From Dysgonamonadaceae bacterium (GTDB lineage Bacteria; Bacteroidota; Bacteroidia; Bacteroidales; Azobacteroidaceae): 39,040 nucleotides of DNA. Location of the stretch: positions 1-39,040 of the forward strand of contig JAISYU010000054.1 in the NCBI GenBank assembly GCA_031269685.1, in the 5' to 3' direction. The notes beneath the pieces were generated by a model. That model was not told the DNA's origin, did not search any database, and saw nothing but the letters and a program-made list of their open reading frames with translations. The position numbers and the translations under genes are program-made. The stretch's first letter is position 1. Each line of letters starts with the position of its first letter. Shown piece by piece: positions 1 to 9,308 of the stretch.

Positions 1-2915
1 CCTGCTTGTACTATTGCCTCAGCCTTCTCCCACTTCGCCTGTTTTAACTGCATTTCCCGCCGTTGCGCGTCAAATTCTTTCTCTTTCTGTAACCATGTTT
101 CCTCAATTATACGGCGTTGCGCATCTGCCTGTTCTTCCGAAAGTATACCTTGTTCATATTTTTCATCAATATTTTTCAAACTTTCTTCATAAGCCTCCCT
201 TTCTCTCTTTTCCTCCTCGTCAATGCGTTGAATCTGCTGGTCGTAGTAATCGTTCATCATATCCGTCGCGCTTGACCAAAGATCCGTATATATATCCATC
301 TGCTTTTCGGCATTTGCTTTTGCCGCACGATATTCACTTTCGCCAGACTCTGATGTTGTATTAGGATCTAATCCAAATATAACATCGTTAAAATCCTTTG
401 TTTTGTTGCTTTTCCTGCCTTTACCCGTTGCCTGTTTAACAGTATTGACAGTTGAATCTTCGGCAGAGGAAAAGGCATTTTCTGAAAGTTGCTTTCTGAG
501 ATCTGCCAGACGTGCATATATTTGTTCCTGTAATTGCAAATTGTTTTCTGTTGCAGCCAATAGATTAGTCAAGTATTCAATTTCCGAATCCAAAGCCATA
601 TTGTTATACTTGTCAATAATAGCCTTCTTCTTTTGTTGATATTGCTCTTCCAAAGATAAAAGCGCCGCCTTGTTTCCCATGTTTGCCTCAACCTGTTTCG
701 TAAAGTCACGCAGAAGGTCGCCAAGTTCTACCTGCCGAAGTTGGTCAAGGTCTTCACCTATTGCTTGCGCTTGCTTGTATTGCTCGGCTTGCGCCTGTTT
801 GATAATATTGAGGATTTCATCCTGTTTGGCTTGTTCCAGCACAGTCGACGCCCGCTGCCTGTCCGCCTCTATATACAATAATTCCTGATTGCTTACTTCA
901 TTCGCCGATGCTTCTTTTTTTGCCCCCAAATCAATTATTTCCTGACGGCGTTCATAGTAGGACATTAATGCAGATAGACGGGTCTCTGTATCATTCTCCT
1001 CGTTTTCATAAATGCGTTTTTGTTCGTCTGCAAGTACCTGCGTTTGTTTAATTTCCTCCTCAATAGCGGCTTGCCGTTCCTTTGCATCGTCTTTTCTTTG
1101 TTTTACTTCCTCTTTACGTTCTTTTGCTTCCTCTTTTTCATCTACGGGATTCATAAGATCGTATCGTTGTTTTAGCAAATTATTTTCTTCTATCAGATCG
1201 GCAATATTCTGGATATTACCTTTAGTCTCGTCTTTCTGCATAGCAAGTATCTTTTGCTTGTTTTCGGCTATTTGTGCCTCAATTTTAGCCCGTTCAATAG
1301 CAAAATCTATGTCTTTGTCTCCCTCAACTGGTTTTATTTCGGGGATTAACTTTTGATATTTGGTTATTTCCTGCTGTAACTGTTTATAGCCGCTTGCTAT
1401 TTTGTCAACGAATATTTGCTGAACAGATTTGCCAGCGATGTGCTTTACAAATGAGTCAATATCTTTTTGCATCTCATCCGACAATTTATCGCCGCTGAGT
1501 AAAGTACTTATCAATTTATTATATTTATCCGCCCCCTCTTCTCCAAACTTGGAAATATAGGAATTATAGAGAGCTTGCATTTCACGCGAAATATTCTTCA
1601 AAAACTTATCCGATTCCTCTTCTGTAATTTTTTCTATCGCCCGCGATTTTGCCGCAGTCATGGCGGCGCGTGTTATTGCGTTATATGCACTCTCTATATC
1701 ATGTAGGGAACTGACCTCATACGACAGGTTTTTAAGATAATCACCGTATTGTGAGATAATTGCCTTTTTTGCCTTATAGTATTCTTCTGTTCCCTCCTTT
1801 GCATTTTTCAAAGCATCAAACAATCCATTTATTTTTAATATCTCGGCGCCCATCTCCGAATTTGCCTCCGACAATACTGCGGTTATCTTTTTTTGTGTAT
1901 CCATCCAAGATTTAACAGCAGAAACAACTGCAAGTATTCCTGCTATTAGCAAGCCGACACCGGTTAACATTAACACTTTCGACGCTTTGGCAGTCAGATT
2001 AAGCGAAGCGGCGAGTTTAATATTGGCTTTTGTCCATAAATCCTTGACGAATGTCACTGATGTCACCTTAGTTACCATTGCACCTAATTGAGGATTAATC
2101 ATTGCGGTAAATTTGCCAATATCGGTTAATCCTTTTTTATAGTCACCTACATTCGCCTGAAAGTTGCCTATACTGCCTGCCGACGCTTTAACCGCATCAT
2201 CAAACTGTACGATTGTATCAAAGAGTTCTTTACCCGCTTCCGATTCTTTTTCCTCGTCCGTCATTTTACGGTAAGCGATTCGCATCTGTTCGAGTTGCAG
2301 ACGTACCTTGTCATAACTCCCAGCCGCAGCATTAGCGATTTTCTGTTGATTGTTCATTGTCTGACTAACTTCCTGAATACCTTTTTTCAGTTCGTTTTCC
2401 TGCAATGTTATTTCAACAAGAAGATCATGCGCCTCTTTACTTGAAATTATCCCCTTCTCTTCTTCCTGTTGTACCTTTTTACGCTGCTCTGCTAAATCCT
2501 TTAACTCTTTTTTTAACCTTACGTATAACTCGGTATTTGTCGATAAATTTCCGTTTATTAGATCTATAATTTCCAATGTCTTTTCGGAAACTTGCAAATC
2601 TTTAAGCATAACCTGCCGGCGTTCATTGATACGTGCCACCTCTACCTGAATGATTCGGGCGCGCTCCTGTGAGTCTTTATTGATTTTTTCAACTGTTGCC
2701 GCCGCTTCCTTTTCTACATTATTGGATTGTTGAATGGCGTCATTAACCTGCGAAAACGATATTCCCATTTTCGATAATGTCGTCTGCAGTTCTGATGCCT
2801 TAGTTAGCAGTATGCCCATCTCTTTATAAGAGTTTGCAACCGCCGTGTCCAATTTAGATAACTGTTCAAGTGCAGTAGAGGATACTAATGAATCAACAAT
2901 CTCAGTGTTTGCCAT
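1..2915 (-). CDS. Tail tape measure protein, C-terminus cut by window edge
   Basis: The reading frame is open from an ATG at 2915 to the left edge (at least 971 codons). It is missing from the ORF track because no stop lies inside the window. The translation starts MANTEIVDSLVSS and is mostly long charged heptad-like helix (many EEKE/QRRE stretches). One hydrophobic segment of about 20 residues (VLMLTGVGLLIAGILAVVSA) lies near residue 320. Great length, coiled coil and a central hydrophobic segment are typical of tape measure proteins, which set tail length and leave through the tail during DNA injection. It is the most distal gene of the late operon seen here and lies downstream of the spike-like gene, an uncommon order. 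The family assignment rests on composition and context, not on a conserved motif. Confidence 0.8.
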   Translation of the reverse strand, partial: MANTEIVDSLVSSTALEQLSKLDTAVANSYKEMGILLTKASELQTTLSKMGISFSQVNDAIQQSNNVEKEAAATVEKINKDSQERARIIQVEVARINERRQVMLKDLQVSEKTLEIIDLINGNLSTNTELYVRLKKELKDLAEQRKKVQQEEEKGIISSKEAHDLLVEITLQENELKKGIQEVSQTMNNQQKIANAAAGSYDKVRLQLEQMRIAYRKMTDEEKESEAGKELFDTIVQFDDAVKASAGSIGNFQANVGDYKKGLTDIGKFTAMINPQLGAMVTKVTSVTFVKDLWTKANIKLAASLNLTAKASKVLMLTGVGLLIAGILAVVSAVKSWMDTQKKITAVLSEANSEMGAEILKINGLFDALKNAKEGTEEYYKAKKAIISQYGDYLKNLSYEVSSLHDIESAYNAITRAAMTAAKSRAIEKITEEESDKFLKNISREMQALYNSYISKFGEEGADKYNKLISTLLSGDKLSDEMQKDIDSFVKHIAGKSVQQIFVDKIASGYKQLQQEITKYQKLIPEIKPVEGDKDIDFAIERAKIEAQIAENKQKILAMQKDETKGNIQNIADLIEENNLLKQRYDLMNPVDEKEEAKERKEEVKQRKDDAKERQAAIEEEIKQTQVLADEQKRIYENEENDTETRLSALMSYYERRQEIIDLGAKKEASANEVSNQELLYIEADRQRASTVLEQAKQDEILNIIKQAQAEQYKQAQAIGEDLDQLRQVELGDLLRDFTKQVEANMGNKAALLSLEEQYQQKKKAIIDKYNNMALDSEIEYLTNLLAATENNLQLQEQIYARLADLRKQLSENAFSSAEDSTVNTVKQATGKGRKSNKTKDFNDVIFGLDPNTTSESGESEYRAAKANAEKQMDIYTDLWSSATDMMNDYYDQQIQRIDEEEKREREAYEESLKNIDEKYEQGILSEEQADAQRRIIEETWLQKEKEFDAQRREMQLKQAKWEKAEAIVQA

Positions 2916-2963
2916 CTTAAATTAATAATTTAGTGAAAATTCCACATATCTTTTTATATATTT

Positions 2964-4841
2964 TTAACTTATCTTCTTATAAATCTTCATCGTTCCTGGC
3001 TTAGCCGTGAAAAACCTTGCAACGTTATTTTCAACCCTTGCCGGCGCAATATCCGCCTTTTGTATAAAAGTCGTAACACTGCTATCTGAGAGGGCTAATG
3101 AGAACTTAAACACCTGACCAGACTTTACAAACAGCGGCGGGGACAGGTAAGAGTTATCTTGACGTCCTATGTAGTAATTAACAAGCATGGGGTCATCGTT
3201 AATAAATACGGTAGCGGTGTTATTGACAAGTGCGGTATTGACTTTTAACCGCATGTAACAATTCGCGGCAGCGGTAACGCTACCGGTTATTGTTCCTGTC
3301 GCCGGTTGTGTTTCAACCGCATCCACCCAATACGACCAACTATAAGCGCTGTATGCAGACTGTGAAATCCAAACGGCATAAGCGCCGCCCGTGCCGCTGT
3401 CGTCGTCCGTGCCGTCGAAAGCAGTTAACGGCTTGTAAGTAACTCCATCCTCCGAGAACTCTATTATGTAATCGTCGCCTATCTCTGCGTTGCCCCAAGT
3501 GCCGGACAGCAGGTTGTCGGGCAAGTTAGTTGCGTAAATTTGCTGCCCTGCACTATCGAAATACAACGTCTGCAACAGCTCGCGGTCAGGCGACGAACCG
3601 CCGGTCGAAACCGGCTGCGGGAGCGTGCCCCACACTATGCGCGTGCCGTCGTCGGTCGTTTCATTGCCGCTACCTCCGGTAAACTGCGATATACGCAACA
3701 CTCCGCCTCTGTCGGCAAAGTAATCATGCATCGTATAACGTTTGCTCGATTTGATAAGATTTGCCGTAATCTTGCTGTCAAAATCCAGCATCGCAAAGTA
3801 GCAGTTATTCCATGTCTGGTTGGAGAGGTTGACCTCTCCAAAGTCAGCCGTTGCCCTCTGGAAGAGGTTAAAAATAGCGCCCCGATACTCGCTCTCGACG
3901 GCAACAAAAATCAATGTTCCCTGCGCCTTAACAAAACAGTCGGCAAAGTCGATGTCCCATTCGTAAGAACAGGACTGCAACCATGCAATCGAGGCGATAG
4001 AATGAATCAATGACCCTGCCTTGAGAATACAGTTGCTCAGCGTAAGAGCCTGAATGTTTTGCAGGTTAAACTGTGATTCCGCCCGCGTCACGTAAAGCGT
4101 ATCAAGGTTCGCAAGTCTTAGCGTGAACTTGTTCGGATAATCATTGTCGCATATCAGCGTCAAGTTCTTGGTGAGTTTTTCCGAAAAATCGACTTCGATA
4201 GTCTCGGCAATAGATGTCGAGATATATATTGTCAGGTTTTCCGTATTGTTTGCATAAAGGCTTAACGCCCTATTTATATTCCTTAATGCCGTTCCCTGCG
4301 ACAATCCGTCGTTACTGTCGCTTCCGTTAGTTCCTGCAACATAAACAGTCTTTTTAAGGGCGGTCAGGTCGGCGCCAAGAGATTCCCATTTAGACGCCCA
4401 CGCCCCGTATGTCCATGCGCCCGAACCTACTTTTTTGCGGTATCCTATATCATCGTATGTAAACCGCACCTGTATATACCTTAACGACGGTGATTGGCTC
4501 TTTACTACCAGCAAAAGGTATTCCTGGATTGAACCGTAAGACGTTTTATACTTATACAATCCCGTTGTCGTTAATGTGTCGAGGTCGATCGTGTTATCGC
4601 CATAGGCGCCAATATCACCCAAATCAATGATGTGGGCTGTTGTAGCGCTACCGAAAGCCCCGCTGATGGCTTTGTGCAAGGTTAATGCCGTCTGTGCATC
4701 GTTCAATTCTTGACTCAATCCGTCAATGAATTCCACCGTGTCAAGAAGTTGCCCCCCTACTCGCGTCGCTGTATTAGAACTTGGCTGCGTTGCATTTTTA
4801 ATTTCTGTGGCTTGCGCCATTAATTGCTCGATTGTTTTCAT
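2964..4841 (-). CDS. Tail spike/fibre-like protein with beta-helix region
   Basis: I chose the internal ATG at 4841 (MKTIEQLMAQ) over the track start at 4880. It leaves a 7-bp gap after the upstream stop at 4849, whereas the longer start would overlap the previous gene. Residues of about 1-60 look helical, as in trimeric fibre stems. At about residue 165 the stretch TVYVAGTNGSDSNDGLSQGTAL matches the usual opening of right-handed beta-helix (pectate-lyase-like) domains. It is followed by about 200 residues of short repeated strands (LTLICDN, LQNIQALTLSNC). The C-terminal third is beta-rich and Gly/Ser/Thr-rich. Probable role: receptor binding or surface-glycan contact at the tail tip. I see no enzymatic residues I can name. 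It sits between the tail structural genes and the tape measure gene. Confidence 0.65.
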   Translation of the reverse strand: MKTIEQLMAQATEIKNATQPSSNTATRVGGQLLDTVEFIDGLSQELNDAQTALTLHKAISGAFGSATTAHIIDLGDIGAYGDNTIDLDTLTTTGLYKYKTSYGSIQEYLLLVVKSQSPSLRYIQVRFTYDDIGYRKKVGSGAWTYGAWASKWESLGADLTALKKTVYVAGTNGSDSNDGLSQGTALRNINRALSLYANNTENLTIYISTSIAETIEVDFSEKLTKNLTLICDNDYPNKFTLRLANLDTLYVTRAESQFNLQNIQALTLSNCILKAGSLIHSIASIAWLQSCSYEWDIDFADCFVKAQGTLIFVAVESEYRGAIFNLFQRATADFGEVNLSNQTWNNCYFAMLDFDSKITANLIKSSKRYTMHDYFADRGGVLRISQFTGGSGNETTDDGTRIVWGTLPQPVSTGGSSPDRELLQTLYFDSAGQQIYATNLPDNLLSGTWGNAEIGDDYIIEFSEDGVTYKPLTAFDGTDDDSGTGGAYAVWISQSAYSAYSWSYWVDAVETQPATGTITGSVTAAANCYMRLKVNTALVNNTATVFINDDPMLVNYYIGRQDNSYLSPPLFVKSGQVFKFSLALSDSSVTTFIQKADIAPARVENNVARFFTAKPGTMKIYKKIS

Positions 4842-4848
4842 ATTTTTA

Positions 4849-5661
4849 TTAAAAAAAAGTTTCATTAAATGTAAAATCAAATGTAGATAACAGATAAATA
4901 AGATTGAATTGCTCTTTATCGCCCATCTCTACTTCAAGTTTAAAAACGTACAACGGATAACAATTAGAGATTCTGTTGAGTTCAGGAGTTGATTTCTCAC
5001 TCCGTACACAAGGGACAGAATCAATCATTATGTCAGACAGATTAAATATGTGATTGACACGATTTCCGACCCAAACCGGTACACCGGTAGAAAGTCCAAC
5101 GGTCAATACACTTGTTTCATAAGCCTCTGCACTGATTTCGTGTAAATCAAATCTCTGGTCGCGGAATGTTTCGTTATCCAAATTTAGAACCCTGTCGCCA
5201 GGATATAAGCCGCCGTCAACCCTGAAATTAAACATCTTATTCGTTCCGTTTGGGTTTTTGAAAATCGTATCGTATTCATCGCGTCTGTGCGTATAGGTCA
5301 ATAATACGGTATTATCTTTCAATTTTTCAAGCGGTAGAACTTGAAATTTTGAAGAAAAACTGTTTCCGGTATTATTATAGAGATAAAATGTATATCTCCC
5401 TTCTGCTGAGGCTGTGAAAACAGCCTCGCACATATTAAATTCGTTTATGGTTTTAAGTAATTCAACGGAAACATCAGTATCAACACCATCCTCATCTATT
5501 ACTTTCGCTTGAAGCGAAAAACCCAAGCGAGATGAAAACTGTATACGCAATTCATCTCCGACGGCAAAACGCGGACAAAAGAAGTGCTTCATGTCAAAGG
5601 GAGATTGCCATGTTTCCTCTTTTCCGAAGTATAAACTACTGTATTTTGATATAATTAACAT
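4849..5661 (-). CDS. Putative tail/baseplate structural protein (270 aa)
   Basis: Not recognised beyond its context. The 270-residue protein is beta-rich, with no signal peptide or membrane segment. Its C-terminal half (PGDRVLNLDNETFRDQRFDL ... PVWVGNRVNHIFNL) has the look of the jelly-roll and Ig-like tail proteins common in Bacteroidetes phages. It lies 10 bp after the 668-aa tail gene and 7 bp before the spike gene, so it is co-expressed with both. A distal-tail or baseplate hub role is plausible by position only. Confidence 0.5.
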   Translation of the reverse strand: MLIISKYSSLYFGKEETWQSPFDMKHFFCPRFAVGDELRIQFSSRLGFSLQAKVIDEDGVDTDVSVELLKTINEFNMCEAVFTASAEGRYTFYLYNNTGNSFSSKFQVLPLEKLKDNTVLLTYTHRRDEYDTIFKNPNGTNKMFNFRVDGGLYPGDRVLNLDNETFRDQRFDLHEISAEAYETSVLTVGLSTGVPVWVGNRVNHIFNLSDIMIDSVPCVRSEKSTPELNRISNCYPLYVFKLEVEMGDKEQFNLIYLLSTFDFTFNETFF

Positions 5662-5671
5662 AATAGTTTTT

Positions 5672-7663
5672 TTAATTTACAGGTACATATTTTTTCATTA
5701 ATGTCCACTGCGTTTCAGTTTCCCATGCGTAATTCTTCATAATCTCCCTTATATAGCCCTCTTTTAATTCACCTTTATATTTGAATCTTACCAAGCCATT
5801 TCTTTGACCTGGTAATGAACGTATATTTTTACTCGCAAATTCGTAAGTGACAGCATCTAATATTTTCAATTCTGTCGGAATAATATAATTTTGATTAATT
5901 GCCTCACCATCAATTATTATATCAGAATTGGTTTCGCTTGATGTAAATTCTACACTGTTAGCGCTGGCGCCGATAATATCAAGATTTCGTTTTAATAAAT
6001 TGAATGGATTATATTTACCATTAAAGAGATTTAATCCGTTATAAGGTGGATTAAAGTTATTTTTAATCGTTTCAGCATAGAATATTTCATCAGGTAATCC
6101 AGGATCTTCATGATGTTGAACTATCGCTTTTACATTGACAAAGAAAACCGCTTTGTCTGCTTTATTATCGGAAGTATCTTTGCCAAGCGATTCGGAAAGC
6201 ATAAACTCTATGCCGTATGCGTCTGCACGGAAGGGGGATTTAAGTTCTATAACGCTTCCGAAGGCATCTGTTTTATACTCAGTCATTCCGTTATTAAATT
6301 CAAACCTTCCGTTTACATTTTCATAACTCTGCTTATCATATCCAACTTTGACACCCGAAAAAAGCAAGTCACTGTTTAATGTTTCGTTCATGCCGGCAAC
6401 GTCCGCCTCTTCTAATTCAAAAACATTGACCGAATCGTATAATGAGCGGCGCGAAACAAAAGATATAGCGTTGCCATTAATTTCAGGTTCATATCCCAAC
6501 ATACTAAGCCATGCGGCAAAATCATTGTAGTTAATATACAGTTTTGCATCGTCAAGTTTACGTATTGATTCGGCTGCAATTATCATATCAAGATCCGAAT
6601 AGTTCGTATTAAAATCTAAAATATCAGTTGAATATGTACCCGTTGTATCTGTAATTTTATCTATAAGGGTTTGCAAAACTCGCTTAGGATTGATAATATC
6701 AATCATCTGTTCTTTGTCTGCGGCTATGTATTTTAATTCTATTTCAGCAGATAAGGTTGTAGTTATTTCCGTCTTTATACTTATATTATACTCTACCATG
6801 AATTTAAGTTTGTCGCCAGGGTTTAATGTTATTGTTTCAGTAAAATTCAAGTCTAAGTCTACATTATAATATCCACTAGGTGACGAGAAATCTGTAATGG
6901 CTTTGCCATTGTTTAAGAATATGCCAAGACGAAAATAATAAAACGGCGTCTTGGATGAAGCCATTTTACCCGAACATTTAAAGCTAAACTCTATTTGTAT
7001 TGGGTGTGTTCCGTTGTACTCTAAAAAATACAAGTCTCCGCTATCGTTATTCGAGAAAGGGATGGTTTTTTGTTCAAATCCCACATCGACAGTAATTTCA
7101 TTTTGACCAAACGAACTGGGAATAGGATAACGTATCTTAAACAAAGGATCCGCACTTGGAGATTGTTCTCTCTTTTCATTGTCCAGGTCTGCTAAGGTTC
7201 TTAATTTTTGTTTTAATGTAATCCTGTCATATTTAAGTGGATACGGGTTATTTATTTCATTAACCGGAATTTCAAATTTAATTTTCCCGTTGGATTTAAT
7301 CTTTGAAACAAGCGAACTGTTTACGATATTCATCTCAATAGTCGCATCCGTTCTCGAATAAGTCGAAAAATCCAATTCAAAAATATACGGAGCGCTATAT
7401 GTCCAGTCTTCCTGCCTGAGATATACATATAACTGCGCTTGTGACTTGTATTTATGCTGCTCAAAGATGTTTTTTACAGCATCGTAACCCTCTAATTTGA
7501 ATTTGAGCGGAAATGAAATTTCCTGAAACACGCCGGAAAAATCTTCACGGGTGAGTTTTATTTCAAGTTCCTGCCAGTCTTCGAGACAGTTACTCACGTC
7601 CAAAACTTGCCCGTATGCGTGAAGTTCATATTTTACCGCTATCGGTGTTACAATAGTGCTCAT
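5672..7663 (-). CDS. Large tail-associated/baseplate protein
   Basis: The start was moved from 7678 to the ATG at 7663 (MSTIVTP). That ATG overlaps the upstream TGA as ATGA, the coupling pattern used repeatedly in this operon (8424/9305, 9305/9961, 12185/13087). The protein has 663 residues and is beta-rich, with an N-terminal block (LEDWQELEIKLTREDFSGVFQEISF) that I associate with baseplate/tail proteins of Bacteroidetes siphophages. No catalytic motif or membrane segment is visible. Position after the tail tube and before the spike suggests a hub or tail-tip role. The exact function is unknown. Confidence 0.5.
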   Translation of the reverse strand: MSTIVTPIAVKYELHAYGQVLDVSNCLEDWQELEIKLTREDFSGVFQEISFPLKFKLEGYDAVKNIFEQHKYKSQAQLYVYLRQEDWTYSAPYIFELDFSTYSRTDATIEMNIVNSSLVSKIKSNGKIKFEIPVNEINNPYPLKYDRITLKQKLRTLADLDNEKREQSPSADPLFKIRYPIPSSFGQNEITVDVGFEQKTIPFSNNDSGDLYFLEYNGTHPIQIEFSFKCSGKMASSKTPFYYFRLGIFLNNGKAITDFSSPSGYYNVDLDLNFTETITLNPGDKLKFMVEYNISIKTEITTTLSAEIELKYIAADKEQMIDIINPKRVLQTLIDKITDTTGTYSTDILDFNTNYSDLDMIIAAESIRKLDDAKLYINYNDFAAWLSMLGYEPEINGNAISFVSRRSLYDSVNVFELEEADVAGMNETLNSDLLFSGVKVGYDKQSYENVNGRFEFNNGMTEYKTDAFGSVIELKSPFRADAYGIEFMLSESLGKDTSDNKADKAVFFVNVKAIVQHHEDPGLPDEIFYAETIKNNFNPPYNGLNLFNGKYNPFNLLKRNLDIIGASANSVEFTSSETNSDIIIDGEAINQNYIIPTELKILDAVTYEFASKNIRSLPGQRNGLVRFKYKGELKEGYIREIMKNYAWETETQWTLMKKYVPVN

Positions 7664-8178
7664 CTCGTATTTTTCCAAAGTTGTTCTATCACAGGACGCA
7701 GGTATTCAAAATAATAATGCCGTCTCGATGGCGGCGCAAGCCCATAAGTCCTGTTATTGTACTTTTTACTAATATCGCCTTCCTTTATTCCATACGACCC
7801 TATTGTATACGTGCCCTCACCGACATTGATAAACAAGTGATTCATGAACCAAGCCCCGTTAATTATCAAGTTGGGCGTTCCTCTCGGTTTGCCGGTGAAA
7901 AGGTTCAACTCAGGAAAGCGGATAAGACTTTCATGCATATCCTCAAGGTTTATTTTTCCGTTCAGGTAATTCAAAGCTTTCTCTTTGTCTCCTTCAAAAT
8001 AAGGATCATCCATGTAATCGGGTTTTAAAAGTTCGCCGTCCGCGTTCCGTCCATAAAGCAACTGATCTTGATTAAGGCTCAATATAACATCGCGCGTCCT
8101 GTGTACCTCTTCATTAATTGCAGGTTTAAGCGCCTTGTTGAACGCTTCTATTTTATCTTTTAACCCTTTTACGGTCAT
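7660..8178 (-). CDS. Tail assembly/completion protein, hypothetical (172 aa)
   Basis: A 172-residue soluble protein starting MTVKGLKDKIEAFNKAL, with a helical N-terminus and a charged middle. The C-terminal RRHYYFEYLRPVIEQLW resembles the end of tail-completion proteins of the HK97 gp10 type, but the match is weak. Its stop overlaps the next ATG (ATGA), so translation of the 663-aa tail gene is probably coupled to it. It is the first gene after the intrinsic terminator at about 8196-8217, so its level should depend on readthrough there. Confidence 0.4.
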   Translation of the reverse strand: MTVKGLKDKIEAFNKALKPAINEEVHRTRDVILSLNQDQLLYGRNADGELLKPDYMDDPYFEGDKEKALNYLNGKINLEDMHESLIRFPELNLFTGKPRGTPNLIINGAWFMNHLFINVGEGTYTIGSYGIKEGDISKKYNNRTYGLAPPSRRHYYFEYLRPVIEQLWKNTR

Positions 8179-8195
8179 CCTGATTTTGTTAATAG

Positions 8196-8217
8196 AAAAA
8201 AGGGGCTATTCAGCCCC
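8196..8217 (-). terminator. Intrinsic terminator inside the late operon
   Basis: On the minus strand GGGGCT-GAAT-AGCCCC forms a perfect 6-bp GC-rich stem with a 4-nt loop, followed at once by six T (plus-strand A run 8196-8201). The stem contains the TAG stop codon of the 71-aa gene. It separates head and tail-tube genes from the distal tail genes and would lower expression of the latter unless antiterminated. Confidence 0.75.
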
Positions 8218-8421
8218 CTCTTCTTCGTTCGCGTCTTGTTTTGGGAAGGCTTCTCTCCAAACCTTATCAATAGTTTTTTTTAACGGCTTTTCGTCGACTC
8301 CTGGATTATCGGTAAGTATCTCACGTGTAAACGCCTCCTTATCGCTAACCTTATACCGTTGTCTTATTGACTCAGCAGAAAAACCGAACGTAATAGCGCC
8401 TATGGTATATTGGGAATTCAT
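8206..8421 (-). CDS. Small tail gene, possible tail-assembly chaperone
   Basis: A 71-aa acidic protein (MNSQYTIGAITFGFSAESIRQRY ... DANEEEGAE) whose stop codon lies in the stem of an intrinsic terminator. Length, acidic C-terminus and position right after the presumed tail tube gene fit the slot of tail-assembly chaperones (gpG-like). I see no obvious slippery heptamer near its end that would create a longer frameshift product, and a terminator follows. The chaperone label is by position only. Confidence 0.45.
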   Translation of the reverse strand: MNSQYTIGAITFGFSAESIRQRYKVSDKEAFTREILTDNPGVDEKPLKKTIDKVWREAFPKQDANEEEGAE

Positions 8422-8423
8422 AA

Positions 8424-9308
8424 TTATGCAAGGTTTACATATTCGTTAATCCCCTCTACACCCTCAAGCCCTGCCGCAGTCAGCGTCTGAGCATCTGCCA
8501 GTTTGTAAGAAGCACTTGACGGAGTAAACGACAAGTCCTGCGTAGCGGTATTGTAAGATACACTCGAAGGTGCGGTGCCTGCCGAATTAACATATAGCCC
8601 CGCTACTGCCAAGTCCGCTCCGAAAGTTTCGGTAAGATCGTCACCACTGCAAGCGCTGATAACCTTTGCCTTTCCCGATGTAGTCTTTTTCAGTGCAATT
8701 CCCGTTAAACCTTCGACAAGTTTAGCAAGTTGCAGTGTCGTAAAGTTGCTGTCCTCGTTTTCGTAGTTTGAACCAAAATAAACCGAGAAAAGAATCGCTC
8801 CTTGCTGGCTGCCGGTGTTTTCGCGCCTCGTTACCCAAATGGTAGCCTGGAAGCCGCAAAATTTATCAACGCCGGCAACATTACTTTTTACCGTACCGAA
8901 AGCAATGCCATTTATATCAACAGGAATTACACGAACCGTCCGACCGTTCAGTTTCTTTAACTCACGATACAGACACAATCCGCCCTTGTTGATTATATAC
9001 ACTACGCTCTTGTTGTTCAGTCCGACAGGTTCTTCCGGTCCAAAACCTTCCTGAGAAGTTTTGACGTCGCCGCCGTTGACTTGATAATCCGTTACTTGAC
9101 CACTTAAAAGCGGATAAATACGGTTGCCGCCCGCCGCCGTAACGCCGGACTGTATTTCAGTGTTGAATGTCTCCTCTACAAGAGAAAACTCCTTCGATTC
9201 ATCGGTTATGATGAACCCTGCCGGTCTGTTCTCAAAAGCGGCGCATTGCCCCGTTTTGGTATAAACCTTTTCTTCACTTTTGCAATTTGTTTTTATTGGA
9301 TAGATCAT
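8424..9308 (-). CDS. Probable major tail (tube) protein
   Basis: A 294-aa beta-rich protein with a 4-bp ATGA overlap with the upstream connector gene. The N-terminal part (GGNRIYPLLSGQVTDYQVNGGDV) and the compact C-terminal Ala/Ser/Thr-rich domain (SVSYNTATQDLSFTPSSASYKLADAQTLTAAGL) suggest a tube domain plus an Ig-like decoration. The slot after two connector/terminator-type genes is where the tail tube gene lies in siphophages. No motif proves it. Confidence 0.5.
   Translation of the reverse strand: MIYPIKTNCKSEEKVYTKTGQCAAFENRPAGFIITDESKEFSLVEETFNTEIQSGVTAAGGNRIYPLLSGQVTDYQVNGGDVKTSQEGFGPEEPVGLNNKSVVYIINKGGLCLYRELKKLNGRTVRVIPVDINGIAFGTVKSNVAGVDKFCGFQATIWVTRRENTGSQQGAILFSVYFGSNYENEDSNFTTLQLAKLVEGLTGIALKKTTSGKAKVISACSGDDLTETFGADLAVAGLYVNSAGTAPSSVSYNTATQDLSFTPSSASYKLADAQTLTAAGLEGVEGINEYVNLA

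Noticed and set aside
14-1356. Rightward ORFs of 72-116 aa
   Set aside because: They are antisense shadows of the tape measure gene, whose leftward frame is open throughout; Ser/Cys-rich translations are typical of reversed Glu/Lys/Gln codons.
3540-4013. 157-aa rightward ORF and 90-aa leftward ORF inside the spike gene
   Set aside because: Both are out of frame with the 626-aa protein, have no start context and no sensible domain.
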